Below are positions 26,246 through 39,336 of a stretch of 64,000 nucleotides of DNA, piece by piece. How positions within the stretch are numbered: position 1 is the first letter of the stretch; every line of letters starts with the position of its first letter. Origin of the DNA: Cacajao melanocephalus (Eukaryota; Chordata; Mammalia; Primates; Pitheciidae). The stretch covers positions 1-64,000 of the forward strand of contig CAUYLG010021619.1 of NCBI GenBank assembly GCA_963573385.1, read 5' to 3'. The notes under the pieces were generated by a model, which was not told the origin of the DNA, made no database searches, and saw only the letters and a list, made by a program, of their open reading frames with translations. The translations under genes were made by a program, and so were the position numbers.

Positions 26246-27320
26246 GGAGGATGAAGGAGGGTAGGGGTGCTTTAGTAACGAAGCTGTAAATATCCCCAAT
26301 GCCAACTTTCAAAACCAGAGGTTCTAAGTCCAACTATGTCCTATTCCAAATGTATAAATACCTTTTTCTTGTGAGCATATTTTTAAGTTACCAAGTAATT
26401 GAGAACTTAAGCTTACCAATTAGTTCTACTGACTTAAGAATATGGTACTCAGACAAGAAATTATGATCTTCAAAAATTTCCCAAATTATCTTCATCTTCT
26501 TTGACTTGTTATAATTGTAGACAAAGATAATCATAAATATGACTCTGGTGGTCTTTTTGCTACCTAAAATATATAGAATTTTTTTTTGTAAAAGAAAGTT
26601 TGGAGTTCTCAGCACCTCTTCCTCACCTTCAAAACTGTATATTTAACTAATGTTTAATTACAACAAAATCAGCTTTTTTTTCCTCCCCCGCCAAGTGAAT
26701 CTTTGGAAATGAGTCCTGAAAAACTAATAATGGTCCTGAGGCAAGACGATGAACCCAAAATAACATTCCAGCTGGTTTGTGTTTTGTTTTACAGGAATGT
26801 TCTGCTTTGAAATGTCCGCTATGTATCCCTTAATTTTAATATATATATTTAGGGGAATAGTTGGTACTGTCACACAGTAACTGACTGCAAACTTTACTCA
26901 TGAAGAGGTGTTACTAAGCCAAGCATGAAAACTGGCAAGGGGTAGAGGAGGTAAAAGTGAATGCAAAGCAGAAGTACAACAGCAACTGATGATGCTCACC
27001 TATTGTAAACTGTCAATTTTTTGTTTTTGCTTCTAAGAAAAGATAGCAGATGTAGGTAGTGATATGGAAAAGGAAACTGAATTGCGCCCTCGTTGCCAGG
27101 ATAATGATGGCCAGGGATCCACTACAGTTCTTTTTCTGTAACATCAGGTGGTGAAAACTTGTTACAGCTATCCTGTGTTTAATATTTCTTCTCCAGTTTA
27201 AACCCCAGCCAGACGCTCATAACGTTTATTTCAGATCCTCTATAATCCATTCATCATATGTTATTGTTTTTTTTTTCTTTTACCTCATCTTACCTACATT
27301 ATTACAGATGTTATGTTAGT
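26246..27320. other. Non-coding sequence, nothing recognised
   Basis: AT-rich with T/A runs and no recognisable repeat or gene. The 75-codon minus-strand frame at 26388-26615 has no supporting feature. Confidence 0.45.
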
Positions 27321-27354
27321 GTCTGTGGTAGGCAGACAGTGAAATGGCCCTTAA

Positions 27355-27682
<328 letters not shown>

Positions 27683-27887
27683 ATTTATACCCTCATGTCA
27701 TCCCCTTTCTTGGAGTCAGAGCTGGACTAATTGACTCCCAATGAGTAGGCTACTACAGAAGTACTCAGGTGTTGCTTCTTCAGGTTAAAAATGGACTGTG
27801 GCTTGCATTGTGGATGTACTCTCTTGCTGTCTCACTCTGAGGGAAGCCAGCTGCCATCTTGTATGCTGCCCTGTGTAGAGACCTGCC

Positions 27888-28247
27888 TTTGTTTGCTAGG
27901 GCCACCATATCAAAACACCACAGACTGTGTGGCTTAAGCAACAGAAGTTTATTTCCCACAAGTCAAAGATCAAGGTGCAAGCAGGGTTGGTGCCTCCTGA
28001 ACCCACTCTCCTTTGCGTGCACATCCAGCCCTCTGGCTGCCTCTCCACACGGTTCTCCCTTTGTGCGCCAGTACTCTTCAATGTTTAACCCTCTTTTTAC
28101 AGGGACATTAGTCAGCTTGTATTAGGGCCTACCCTAAAAAATAAATCTTCATTTAATCACCTCCATAAAGGCACTATCTCCAGATATAGTCAGGTGTTAA
28201 GGTATTAGCAGTTAAGGCATCAACATATCAATTTTCAGCCCATAACA
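27888..28247 (-). mobile_element. MLT1-type LTR inserted in another MLT1-type LTR
   Basis: Read on the minus strand it starts TGTTATGGGCTG (28247 downwards). It contains the reversed motifs 'tgtggcttaagcaacagaag', 'gtcaaagatcaaggtgcaag', 'tattagggcctaccctaa' and 'actatctccagatatagtca', and ends near 'ttgtttgctagggccacc'. The flanking bases 'ctgcc' (27883-27887) and 'atgcc' (28248-28252) fit a 5-bp target duplication with one change. Confidence 0.82.
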
Positions 28248-28662
28248 ATGCCCGAATGTCAAGGAATGGAGGCCTGAGTCCGACAGCCTGTGAGAAACTG
28301 AATCCAAGTCAGCAGACACGTGAGTGAGCTTGGAAGCAGATTCTCCTGCAAGATAGCCTTCATATGAGATAAATGGCCTGACTGTAATCTCATGAATAAA
28401 CTTGAGCCAGAGGCACCAAAGTCAGTCACTACTGGCATTAATGACCTACAGAAACTGTGAGATGATAAATCTTTGAGTGTTTTTTTTTAAAGTTTTTAAG
28501 CTTTATAGCAATTTGTTGTATAGCAAGAGAAAACTAAGACAGTACTTTCAAATTATCACGAGTTTTGTTTGTTTGTCTGTATTTTTTAGAGTAGAGAAAA
28601 AGGAGTTTTTAAAGAAGTTTTAGAGTGTAGTATGTGCTGCATTGTAATCCCCAGATTCCCCC

Positions 28663-28996
28663 CATCAGGTCTTTTTTTTTTTTTTTTTTTTTAAATTGTG
28701 ACAGAGTCTCTCCCTGTCACCCAGGCTGCAGCACAATGGCCTGATCTTGGCTCACTGCAACCTCTGTGGCCCAGGTTCAAACAATTCTCCTGCCTCTCAG
28801 CCTCCCAAGTAGCTGAGATGATAGGCACACACTACCATGCCTGGTTAATTTTTGTATTATTTGGTAGAGATGAGGTTTTGCCGTGTTGGCCAGGCTGGTC
28901 TCGAACTCCTAACCTCAGGTGATCCACCTGCCTCGGCCACCCAAAGTGCTGGGATTACAGGCATGAGCCACTGTGACCGGCCCCACATCAGGTCTT
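28663..28996 (-). mobile_element. Alu, minus strand, with target-site duplication
   Basis: The Alu body with its T-tail lies at 28674-28985. It shows 'cctgtcacccaggctgca', 'tggctcactgcaacctctg', 'tggccaggctggtctcgaac' and 'gggattacaggcatgagcca'. The duplication 'catcaggtctt' is at 28663-28673 and 28986-28996. Substitutions place it with AluS or AluJ types. Confidence 0.95.
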
Positions 28997-30338
28997 AAAC
29001 ACTAATTTCCTGGCTACAAAAAAATGTTGATTGTTGATGGCATACCGCTACATTCCATCAAAAATTGCATTCAGCTAACAGTTAATTTGTCTGATGTTTG
29101 AAATCCTCATGTATCTCTGTAGGGATTCTGGCTTTTCAGAGCATTTCCCAAAGGGGTCTCTCATAAATTCGACCAGACATAAGGAAAATATTGCCATAAG
29201 TTGCATTTTGCTTTCTCTTGGTGCTCTGTACTCCCCGTGGGATTCACTCCTTGTTTATCTTCCCACAAGATATGTAAGACTTGGGGTACAAAAAGGCAGA
29301 AGCACTACCTCTTTCAGAAATAAATTTTATTCCTTGCTTCATTTAGGATAAAAGACCCAGCGTTCTTTATAATAAACTCAGGAAGTGCTCTGATGGGACT
29401 TCCAAGGATGTTATAACTGCCTTAGAGGGCCATTAGGCAGCAGCAAGGTGATAGCACTGCTTCCTGATCGCTGCTTCCAAAGCATTATTCAAAGCAAGTA
29501 GAAGCAATTGAAACTGGATCCTCATTACACTGGCATACATTTCAATGATGATCACCCTAATTTTGACTCTCTTTCTGAAATAAGACAACAAAATAGAAGG
29601 TAAATCTTTTTTTGAAGATCAATTGATTTTTTTAAAACTGGAAACAAGCTGACCTTTTCAAAAAGTACCATAAGAAATTGAGAATTGAAGTCATGTTATT
29701 ATGTATTTTGTCAGAAAAGCTAAATCCTCTGAAATCCATAATCACTTTTATTCATGAGCTCTACATTCAATGCCTACTAGTACTCTACAATCTCAAATGT
29801 CAAGGTAAAGTGTTCATACATTAGAGCTTAGTTGCAAACACTTCACTACATTAGCTGCAATTTAACCAGGAAAAGTGATATTTAATAACATGACCATCAA
29901 ATATAGTACAATAGATTGGCATAGACTGAGAAAATGATCATATGCTACATTAGGAAAGAGCCATTGGAGTGTGCAAATAAAGGCATCCCAAATAATTCTG
30001 GGCATTCGGATAAGAAAATAAGTATGTTTAAATATGCTTAACACAAAGAAAACAAAATGAAATGCAATTCTGAAACCCTTATCTTTTATTCATATTTTAA
30101 ATGTTTCTGCCTGACATTCATCTTACTAATCTAAAAATTCTGTTTTAAACTCCATGCCGCAACCAACATTCTGTGCAATTTATATTATTAATAGCTCAAT
30201 ATAAATTACAAGCAATCTAAAAGTCTTCTAGAACTATTCTGTACTGTAAAGTTCATTATTGGGTAGCCAACAAATTCAGGCCAAAATTTAATTGAATACA
30301 TTGTTTGGAATTAAGTCTGTGGCAATGGTGAGAGTATC
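28997..30338. other. Non-coding sequence, nothing recognised
   Basis: No interspersed repeat or gene recognised. Open frames of 85 codons (29094-29351) and 60 codons are unsupported. Confidence 0.45.
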
Positions 30339-30397
30339 AGTGTGTGTGTGTGTGTGTGTGTGTGCGTGTGTGTGTGTGTCTGTGACTGTGTCTGTGT
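30339..30397. repeat. (TG)n microsatellite, interrupted
   Basis: A run of TG dinucleotides broken by single GC, CTG and ACTG variants toward the 3' side. Long enough to be length-polymorphic in a population. Confidence 0.95.
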
Positions 30398-30569
30398 TGT
30401 TTGGCTGATTTCAAATCAAGGATGAAATTATTTTCCAATGGAAAAATCAGTGAGATGAAGGGTGATCTTCTAGTTCTGAATCTATCATTTTCTACCTGTA
30501 AAACTTTACCTTCTTTGAATCTTAGACTCCTTTTTTGTTTGTAAATTGACTTAGGGATGAGCAGTGCTG

Positions 30570-31053
30570 CCTCAGAAAACCACTTCAGAGTAGGCTGACC
30601 CCATTCCCCTCTGATTGCTCTGCAGCTGCATGCCTGAACCCCTACCTAGATGCCACATCAAGGCTGCCAGATGTGCTATTAAGCAAACCCTAATTACAGC
30701 TATCCGGGCAGCATGGGCAGCTTGAGGGAGGACAGGGAAAACGTATGTTGGTTATCCATACTTGTAAATTCCTGTTTGACACATATCTGTACAAAATCCT
30801 GGTTTTTGTCTTTTTTTTAAAGACTGCAATCACAAAAGTCACAGGATGATGTATTGTAGGTCTGTTGCAAGTTAACAAACTATCTCTGTGCCTGTTACCT
30901 GAAACCCCCTTATGACCCTCTCACCCCATAAAAACACTTGTCTTGTATGCTTGAGGCTGCCTCCTCTGATTGTTACGCAGCAGCCCGGCAGGCTAATAAA
31001 ACTTGCTTGCCTGACTCGGGGTCTATTCTCCTTTCTCTTGGCTACCCTTACAT
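30570..31053 (+). mobile_element. Solo ERV (ERV1-like) LTR
   Basis: The 3' half has LTR layout: 'gttaacaaactatctctgtg', a TATA-like 'cccataaaaac' at about 30927, 'gaggctgcctcctctgatt', the poly(A) signal AATAAA at 30996-31001, then 'gcttgcctgactcgggg' and 'ctttctcttggctaccctt' ending in CA. The 5' limit is unclear. The family is not named with certainty, and no internal viral coding sequence adjoins it. Confidence 0.65.
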
Positions 31054-32366
31054 TGACAACTGGAAAAAATATTGAGTCATTCTTATTTTAGTATTGCTTT
31101 TTATTTTAGGCAAAATAATTGGCTAAATATTTTGTTAACTAGAGCATGAGCTCATGTAGACAAATCTTAGGCAAAGTAATGTAATTAAGATACTATATAT
31201 CTAATGAGTTTCACTTTACATGTTAAGAAAACAGATATTAAAAGTGAATCTTTTAATGGCTCAATTTGTGTTTCAAATGATGAGAGGATGTAACAAGATG
31301 TTTTGGGAAAGCTTTCAGAGAAGTATTGAGACGAGTTCACAGGTAACCCCTGAGTATCTATAATCTTTTAAGACAATGATCGTAAGTCTATCCAAGAATT
31401 ATCCTAGAGTATAGCAGCACTCTGTTGGATTTTTTTCTGGGCTCTTATAAATATACAAATACATATTAATACCCCTTACAATCATATAGAAAGAGAAGGA
31501 CTAGACTGTATTTTATCTTAGGCAAGTGTGCAGCTTTCCATTTTGAGTAGACATTGGAAGCAGAAAGCTTCTTGATACTCAAGGGAAGAATATAGTGAAG
31601 AATCATGCTAAAAATAAGGAAAAGGTTACAAATTATTTGCTACATTAAACATGATTATTAAAAACAAATGCCTTTGATACGAAAGTCACCAAAATAAAAA
31701 AAAAGAAAAACAACCCAGAACCTTGAACTATATTTCCTCTTTACCTTTGAAATAATGCATCTTCAATGAATGAGATGGCTTTGTATTAATATTAACAATG
31801 ATGCAGAATTCTGGTAAAAAATCATTCCTCCAAATGGATTCCTTAGACAAAGGGACTTAGCAGGATATTGAAATTCATAGAATTAAAGAATTAAAAAGCA
31901 ATTAAAAAGCAACATAGCTATCTTTTTTGCACCTACAGTACTAGGAAAAGCAAAAATTTTCAAGCTAAAATAACTTAATCTTAAAATACACACTTTTAGA
32001 TGTTAAATCCATCTCAGGAAAATTGTGAGCAATGTGCTACACTATGCTATGCAAGATACTGCCTTGGGGTGGGGGAGGTGGAGAGAATGAAACATTCTAA
32101 CAAGTTGCATAAAAATTATATGTGAAATTACATGAATGATAAGAACTGTAATGATTCCAAAAGCTCTAACCCAGGCAAAAACCCAGGAAACCTAGGTAAT
32201 AGAGATGTTATTTCAATTTTGGCAAAAAGCGTCTGTATCTTTTGTTTGATAATGCTAACTGGAGTAAGTAACATTAGCTCAGCATCATTTATATTGTGAT
32301 TAAAACAAAGAAACCCAGGAGAAAGTTTAGAAAATACAATCCAGGTATATTATTATTTCCGGTTAA
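31054..32366. other. Non-coding AT-rich sequence
   Basis: No gene or recognised repeat. An A-rich stretch near 31695-31715 is the only notable compositional feature. Confidence 0.45.
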
Positions 32367-32663
<297 letters not shown>

Positions 32664-34904
32664 ATCAGGGATGACAAAAAAAGAGAGCTTGGGTTATAGT
32701 GCGTTTTCTCCCTTAAATGTTTGTAAATATTATTACATCATTGTATCCCAGAATATAGAAGTGTGGAGATGACTGAAATCAGCAAAATATTGCTATTTAA
32801 AAAAAAATACATAAAATGCTTTTGAAGCTTGGATGTTTGTAGACCTTGTTTATTTTCTGTGATGTTCAAGCATTTCTCCAGGTACTAGTTCCTTTTAATG
32901 AGGTTTCTCTGATCCTTATTGAGTCGTTGACATTGGCTACTCCAGCCTGTCTTAGTTCAGTTACCGCTTCTGCCCTTTCCTCTGCCCATAACACTTATCT
33001 GTTCCTTTCACCCTCCACTGTTCCTACTGAGTGATGAGGACCATTCAGATAGAAGGGGAGATTTCCCAGCCTCTCCATGACAGTTTTGGTGAGTCCCTCC
33101 ATGACACTGTAGAACTCTACCACAGATGAATCTTCTGTAGCGCTGACAACAGATGACCTTTTACCTTCTTCTTGCAAGATTACTAAATCGACGTCTTTTT
33201 CTCTCAGTATTATTTAAGTTTAATGAAGATAATGGCCATGGGCTTTTTGTAAATAATTATTTTACTTACAGTGTCCAATATGTATTCAAAATACAAATAT
33301 ACGCATTTCTTGAGTAACTGTCTCAATGAAATGATATATTTATCCTTCATTTGTGCTCATGCCTGATCCTTGTTTTTCTCTCTCCTTCCACAACTCCTAT
33401 TCCTAATAGATTCTCTTAAGAATTGGTTTTATGGTTCATTTATTTTATCTCTTTATTTTTTCTTTGAATTCCATAAAAACTACTGAGGTTTATGTTCTTT
33501 ACTAAATCAGTTATCTGCTATCTACCTCCATTATTTATAGAGTCCATTATGGTATTTGTTACAAAATTCAAACTTTTCATTACCATGAAGTTTTCTTTTG
33601 AATTCTGCATACTTTCCTCTTTATTACCACTTATTTTGATTTTTTAATGCAATATATTCTCTTGAATTTTAAGTATATGATTAAATATTTACATTTGTCT
33701 TTTTTTCTCATTTTAAAATTTTCTTTGGAGGGGGTAAATATATTTCATAGTCTTAAAGCTATTATTTCTTCTTCCTATTATTTCTTTAATTTTGTACTGT
33801 TATTTATTCACATTTTAATTATTTTTTTCTTTTTCTTATGACTAAAGAAGACTTACACTTAGCTAGCTCTTTCTTATACTCAGCTAGCTATGCAAGTTCA
33901 TACAGACTTTCTTAGTCATTCAAAATGAACCAGTCTGGTGGAGATAGTTTTTCCTCTACAACAATAATCAAGGGAGAAACACAAATGGGACAACTTCTGC
34001 CCCTGAAATATGACTCATGGGCCAAAAATATTTATAGCTACTCCTCTGTACATCAGTATCCTTGTAATTCAGCTTCTGTCATATGTTAAAAGAATGATAC
34101 ATTAGAAATCTTGTTTTTAATGCTAAATCATATGGTTTTTCAAATAAATTATGATTTTTGACTGTAAGAAGCAATATTTTGAGCAAAGCTTTCAATTTTT
34201 AAATATTTCCACTGACAGTAATTTTCTACATTTTTCTTATTTTTCCACATTTATCTAATATTAGAGTATCATGTTTTGGGTTTTTCCCCCTCATTCAAGT
34301 ATTTTAATCAGCCATTCAGTAAATGTTTTTTCCTTAGAGAAGATAGTGCATTTTGATTCTAATAATGTGTGGTAGTATAGCTTGTATATGGTATCAATTT
34401 ATGCCAGAAATATATTATTATTTTCTTTAAATAAACTATGAATGTTCTAAGAGTTCGTTTAGCCTATTAGCCGCAATCCACTCTTTGAAAATCAACAAAG
34501 GCCACTAAATAGAGATGCAGGCTGGTATAAAGTTTGAGAAATCTTGTTTAAACACTGAAAAAGGAAAATTTGCAGTTAAAAAGCTAATTTGATTTCCTAA
34601 TATTCAGTCACACTATTTAATCATATTTGATCATTCGAGCTATTTCTTTTTTGGTTCTTTTGATGTTTTGACTTTCAATTAACTAATACAGAAATACTGC
34701 AGTGTCTGCATATTAATTAAAGGTATTGCAGTTTTCTCCCAATTATAATTATAGAAGTAAAAGAGATCAAATCATTATCTATAGAGACAGAATGAGAGAG
34801 AAGACAGAAAGCCAGTGTGTTCTCACTGCCTGGGAATAATAATCCTCCTTAAAACTTTTACTGTAAGTGGAATTATAGCCTGCCTTATTGGTAGCTAGAA
34901 TAGC
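32664..34904. other. Non-coding sequence, nothing firmly recognised
   Basis: T-rich from 33380 to 33840, possibly a decayed minus-strand LINE, but no diagnostic phrase is clear enough to assign. Overlapping open frames at 32846-33177 on opposite strands appear accidental. Confidence 0.4.
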
Positions 34905-35175
34905 TAGCTATGATACAGCAATTTCACCCTGAGCTATTTAACTAAAAATAAAAGGAAAACCCCATAGCTCATGTACATAGATATTTATAGCAGCTTCATT
35001 CATAATAGCCAACAGCTATAAAGAACTCATTGTTCATCAGTAGGCTAAAAGATACAAAAATTGTGGTGCGATCATACAATAGCATACTATCTAGCAATAT
35101 AAATGAACCAATTGCTAATGCAAGCAAAAACTGAAGAAATCTCAAAAGCACTGTGTTAAGCAAGAGATGTCAGAC
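34905..35175 (+). mobile_element. L1M 3'-end fragment
   Basis: Plus-strand text follows the ORF2 end of old L1. It has 'gatacagcaatttcaccctg', 'catgtacatagatatttata', 'ttcattcataatagccaaca', 'actcattgttcatcagtagg', 'caatagcatactatctagca', and 'aaagcactgtgttaagcaag' (the 'attatgctaagtgaaag' region). 5'-truncated and decayed. Confidence 0.82.
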
Positions 35176-35310
35176 AAAATACCATTTTGGAAAAGTCAAG
35201 AATTTTAATCACTTTTCTCACTATGTTTTGATAATACTTCTTCCAGTGTCCCTAAATCCCTTTAATCACATTGTAATACTCCAGTGTTCTCACAAGCATT
35301 CCTCTATGTC

Positions 35311-35414
35311 AAAGACCTATGTTGTTTATCTCTATAACTCAGGGCAGAGCACAACATATGTGAAAGACCTGTGTCGTTTATCTCTATAACTCAGAGCAGA
35401 GCACAGCATCTAGC
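35311..35414. repeat. Tandem duplication of a 52-bp segment
   Basis: Two successive copies share 'tttatctctataactcag' and 'gcagagcaca' at a 52-base offset (35325 and 35377). The copies differ at several positions, so the duplication is not recent. The following 'cttaataaatatttcctag' resembles a MIR 3' end. Confidence 0.88.
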
Positions 35415-35464
35415 ACATATAACAATCTTAATAAATATTTCCTAGTCAGCCCAGTTTCCGAATT

Positions 35465-35975
35465 GGCCCAGAAGTTCTAAGATGGCGTTCAAGATTTCGG
35501 TCTCCTGTTGTACATACCCTGTAAGATCCCTTCCCTGTGAATGCAGGTAGGACACGTGACTGTGATAGGACAGTCACTTTTGTGATTGTAATGCATTATA
35601 TAGGACTCCTCTCTAACACATTAGGAGGGATTCTCCAGCTGGCCTTTAATTAGAAAGCCAGCTGCCATGTAGTGAGAGGCTCACATGGACAAAACCTGAA
35701 GGCAGCCTCTAGGAGCTATAAACTATCTTAGGCAACAGCCAGCAAGAAAATGAGGACTGCAGTCCTCCAACTGCAAGGCATGGAATTCTACCTGAATGTG
35801 CTTGGAAGAGAAACTCACACTCTAAATGAGAACATATCTTAACTGATTCCAGCTTTGTGAGATCTTGAAAAGAGAATCCAGCTGTGCTGTGCTTGGACTT
35901 TTGGTCTACAGAAACTGTGAGATAATAAATGTGTGTTGATTTAAGCCATTGAGTTTGTGGTAATTTATTACAGAG
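35465..35975 (+). mobile_element. MLT1-type MaLR LTR
   Basis: Contains the MLT1 sequence of blocks: 'accctgtaagatcccttccc', 'gtgactgtgataggac', 'agctgccatgtagtgagagg', 'ggcagcctctaggagct', 'gaaactgtgagataataaat' and 'gatttaagccattgagtttg', ending near 'gtaatttattacag'. The 112-codon minus-strand frame (35709-36047) is only the antisense of this LTR. Confidence 0.85.
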
Positions 35976-38900
35976 AAATTGAAAAAGAGTATAAAGTCCT
36001 TTGAATAAGATGTGTGGTTTAAAGTGTGTAGATTGGTTTATGCACAAGGAAGATGACCAACAAGTATTTGCATCAAATACTCTGATTCCTTAGTTAATGA
36101 ATTGGATATGCTATTCCATAGAACAGTTCAGACTAATCTACAGCAATAAAGGATCAGGAAGGTGATAAAGTTTTCTATATTGGGACGATGGACTAAGTTA
36201 TTATATATATTGTCCACACCCTGAGAGATCATGGCTCAAACCTGTGCATGTACCCTTGATTTAAAAGTTAAATGAAAAAGAAATATTAATGATAAAAATA
36301 AAGAGAAATATAGAAGAAAGTAACAGAATAAATTTACTACTAATTTATTTTGCATTAAATTATATGACTATGGCATTTACTGAAGAAAAAATAACTATTG
36401 ATTTTTAAATACTCTTTAGTATATTCTGAATTAAAGAACATTTCTTCAACACATTAGAAACATGGATCCCCAAAACCTATGGCAGATATCATCACAAAGC
36501 ACTTACAATAAAAATCTTTTGAAGGCAAGTTTAAGGGTAAATTATATAGAAATTAGTCAAGGCTTAGAAGGGTAACACTCTCAATCTGTTTAGATCAATA
36601 ATCCTTGTCTAGTTTACTGAAGTTATTTCATTAGCTTTACTAGAGTTATAGAAAGACAGAACTTTTGGTAGAAAAATGTATTAATTGCAGCATGGGGAAA
36701 TAATGCTGTGTAAGTCATTTGGGTTTCAACAATAAGATGGTTGGATTCCAGTTCCACCAAGTTTCTTAGAAACTTGGCCTTCCATAACTTAATGTCTCAT
36801 CTACAGAATTGAGAAAATGATGCTCATCTTAAACGTTTATTGAGAAGGTAAGAAACAACATTTCTGAAACACAGAGCAAGCTGAGTATGTGCAGTCTTTA
36901 ATTATTAGTTGGATAATTTCTTTTACCATAACAATGATGTTATTTGAGACGGTTCTGATTTAAGTGTTCTGAACTAATGTGTAAATGAAGAATTGAAATA
37001 TTGTAAGAAGTACAGTAGTGGATTAAAATAAAATTTTCCTTCTAATGTGATATGGAGAGAAAAAGTGTAACATCTTAGAAAGTACATAGACTTTAGATTC
37101 AAAAATACTTCAGTCAAATAAACCCCCTTTGGTTCCCAATTGTGAGATCTTGTGCAAGATGTAAAAAGAAAAGGACTAACAATTGGAATAATATTCAAAT
37201 AACAAATAGAATAGCTTTGGAAAATAGCTTAGTTCAATGCCAGCCACATCAGAGTCACCTAAAACTGGAAGCTCCTAATAATATTTCATTTTATATCTTA
37301 AAGTAACTGCATATCCTAATTTATTTTTGTTCCAAAAGTACCCATGTCAAATGCATAGTTTAAATTATTTCATAGTATTAGGAGCTTATTCTATCTAGTT
37401 CTGCATTTTGACCATTACTTAAACAAATTATGCTATTATTCTCATTTTCTTCTGAAGTAACTTTAATGTTGGTCTTATTTTCACAGAAAGGATTTGATAC
37501 CAGCCTTAGCATCCAATAAGAACAATAAATAACACTTTTCTGTTACAAAATATCTGATGCCCCATTAATATAGGGATAAACTTACATAGGGCAATTTGCT
37601 GTAATTACAGTTTGCCTATTTAAATCTCTTATGGAATAACATAAAAACAGGAATAATCTAATAAAAATATATGAATCAAGGGATTGTTTTAAAGCTTTGG
37701 GAAACTACAAGCACTAATTATACTTTAAATAGGACTATAACCCAAAAAGTAATCGTAAAGTAGAAAATAATAAAATGATATGGTATATAATGTATTGATG
37801 GTATGGCACATAAATATATATGTATATAGAATGCCCGTCTATGCAACACAATTTTTTTTGTTTTGAAAAATTTGAAACAATATTCTTCAAATATACAGTT
37901 AAAACAGTTCTCTCTACATTAAATAAGCTCACAATACAAATTTATGGAATTTTAGAAGGAACTCAGTTTTTAATTTTGAATAATTCCCTTTGTTATATAA
38001 TATATATGGAGTTGGGAAGCAAGTCAACCCTAAATGAAACTACACAAAGTCTATTTTATGAGGAAAGAAGTGAACTGTCAACTTTTACTATCTTTAGAGG
38101 TTGAGTATTTTCTGGAAATTAAATTTTATAGAAGTACAGAATTAGGAATCAGTAAATGAAAATATCACAGGAGAAAAGCCTATAAACAGAACAAGGATTC
38201 CTAAAAGCAAGGGAAGGAAGCAAAGTAGGAAAAGGCCAAGACTCAAATCCCGAAAGTAAAGGGATCTATAATTTTTGATGGTAATGCAAAACTGAATTGG
38301 AAAATAGATGCTTAAGTTTTCAATTATTTATACTTGTTTGTCATAAACTTTATTTATGTAAGAATTGGACTACTTACTTTAGAATGTGTTCCTTCTCAGT
38401 CTCACTGTTTTGTTAGCCTATTTTGCCCTTACCTATTCAAGTTTCCATCATTTTGCATAAAACGGATGAGTGTAAGCAGAATTTCAACATGTGGCCATTG
38501 TTTCAAGATCTCAACTGGGACAATATCTAGATACATTAGTATTTTCAATCTTGGCTACTTGGCACAATATTTGAATCTTAAAACAATATAATCCTAAACT
38601 TACAAAATCTTATGCAAACCAAATTGCTTAGGCAAAGAATCTCAAATATTGAAGACCATAAGAGGGCAACACTTAAATGTCTTCCTTCAATTTTCTTTTG
38701 AGAATAATGCAAGTCCTAAGTTATACATGAATTAACTGGACTTATTCTATGAATGGAGAGAAACAATCCTCAGTCTCTGACTACAATGAGGTAATAGAAT
38801 ATCATTGATTTTCATAGACCTCTAGATTAACAGCCTCATCACAAGTGAAGTGAGTTTAGAGATACAGCCCAACATTGATGCATTTTAGAATACAGCTATA

Positions 38901-39004
38901 ATTTTTACATTTATGAATCTCAATTAACATTATATTCAAAGGGTAAGGATATAAATAATTAATTAAAACATGGATGAAATAAAACAAATTTAGGATTTAT
39001 CCAT
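35976..39004. other. Non-coding AT-rich sequence
   Basis: About 3 kb without a recognised repeat or gene. A short piece at 37230-37290 ('atcagagtcacctaaaac') faintly recalls MER5. Open frames of 65-94 codons overlap on both strands and carry no domain. Confidence 0.45.
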
Positions 39005-39336
39005 TTTTTTTTTCTTTTTGAGACGGGGTCTCACTCTGTCTGTTGCCCAGACTAGAGTGCAGTGGTAAGATCTTGGCTTGCTGCCACCTTCACCTCCCTA
39101 GCTCAAGCGATTCTCCCTCCTCAGTCTCCTAAGTAGCTAAGATTGCAGGCGTGTGCCAACATACCCACTGATTTTTGTATTTTTTAGTAGAGATGGGGTT
39201 TCACCATGTTGCCCAGGCTGGTGTTGCCAAGACCATGTTGCCCAGGCTGGTCTTGAACTCTTGGGCTCAAGTGATCTGCTCTTCTCGGTCTCCCAAAGTG
39301 CTGGGATTATAGGCATGAGCCACCATGGCTGGCTTT
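39005..39336 (-). mobile_element. Older Alu (AluJ-like), minus strand, with internal duplication
   Basis: Reversed Alu with a T-rich tail at 39005-39019, 'gagacggggtctcactctgt', 'cttgaactcttgggctcaag' and 'gggattataggcatgagcc'. The 'gggctcaag' wording is typical of AluJ. A 29-base unit starting 'ccatgttgcccaggctggt' is duplicated at 39204 and 39233. Confidence 0.92.

Noticed and set aside
30570..31053. A complete endogenous retrovirus attached to the LTR
   Set aside because: No gag, pol or env-like sequence follows or precedes it within several kb, so it is a solo LTR.
35709..36047. 112-codon minus-strand frame
   Set aside because: It lies almost wholly antisense to an MLT1-type LTR and has no domain of its own.
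37735..38104. Overlapping frames of 65 and 94 codons on opposite strands
   Set aside because: AT-rich low-complexity stretch with an ATATAT run. No evidence for translation.
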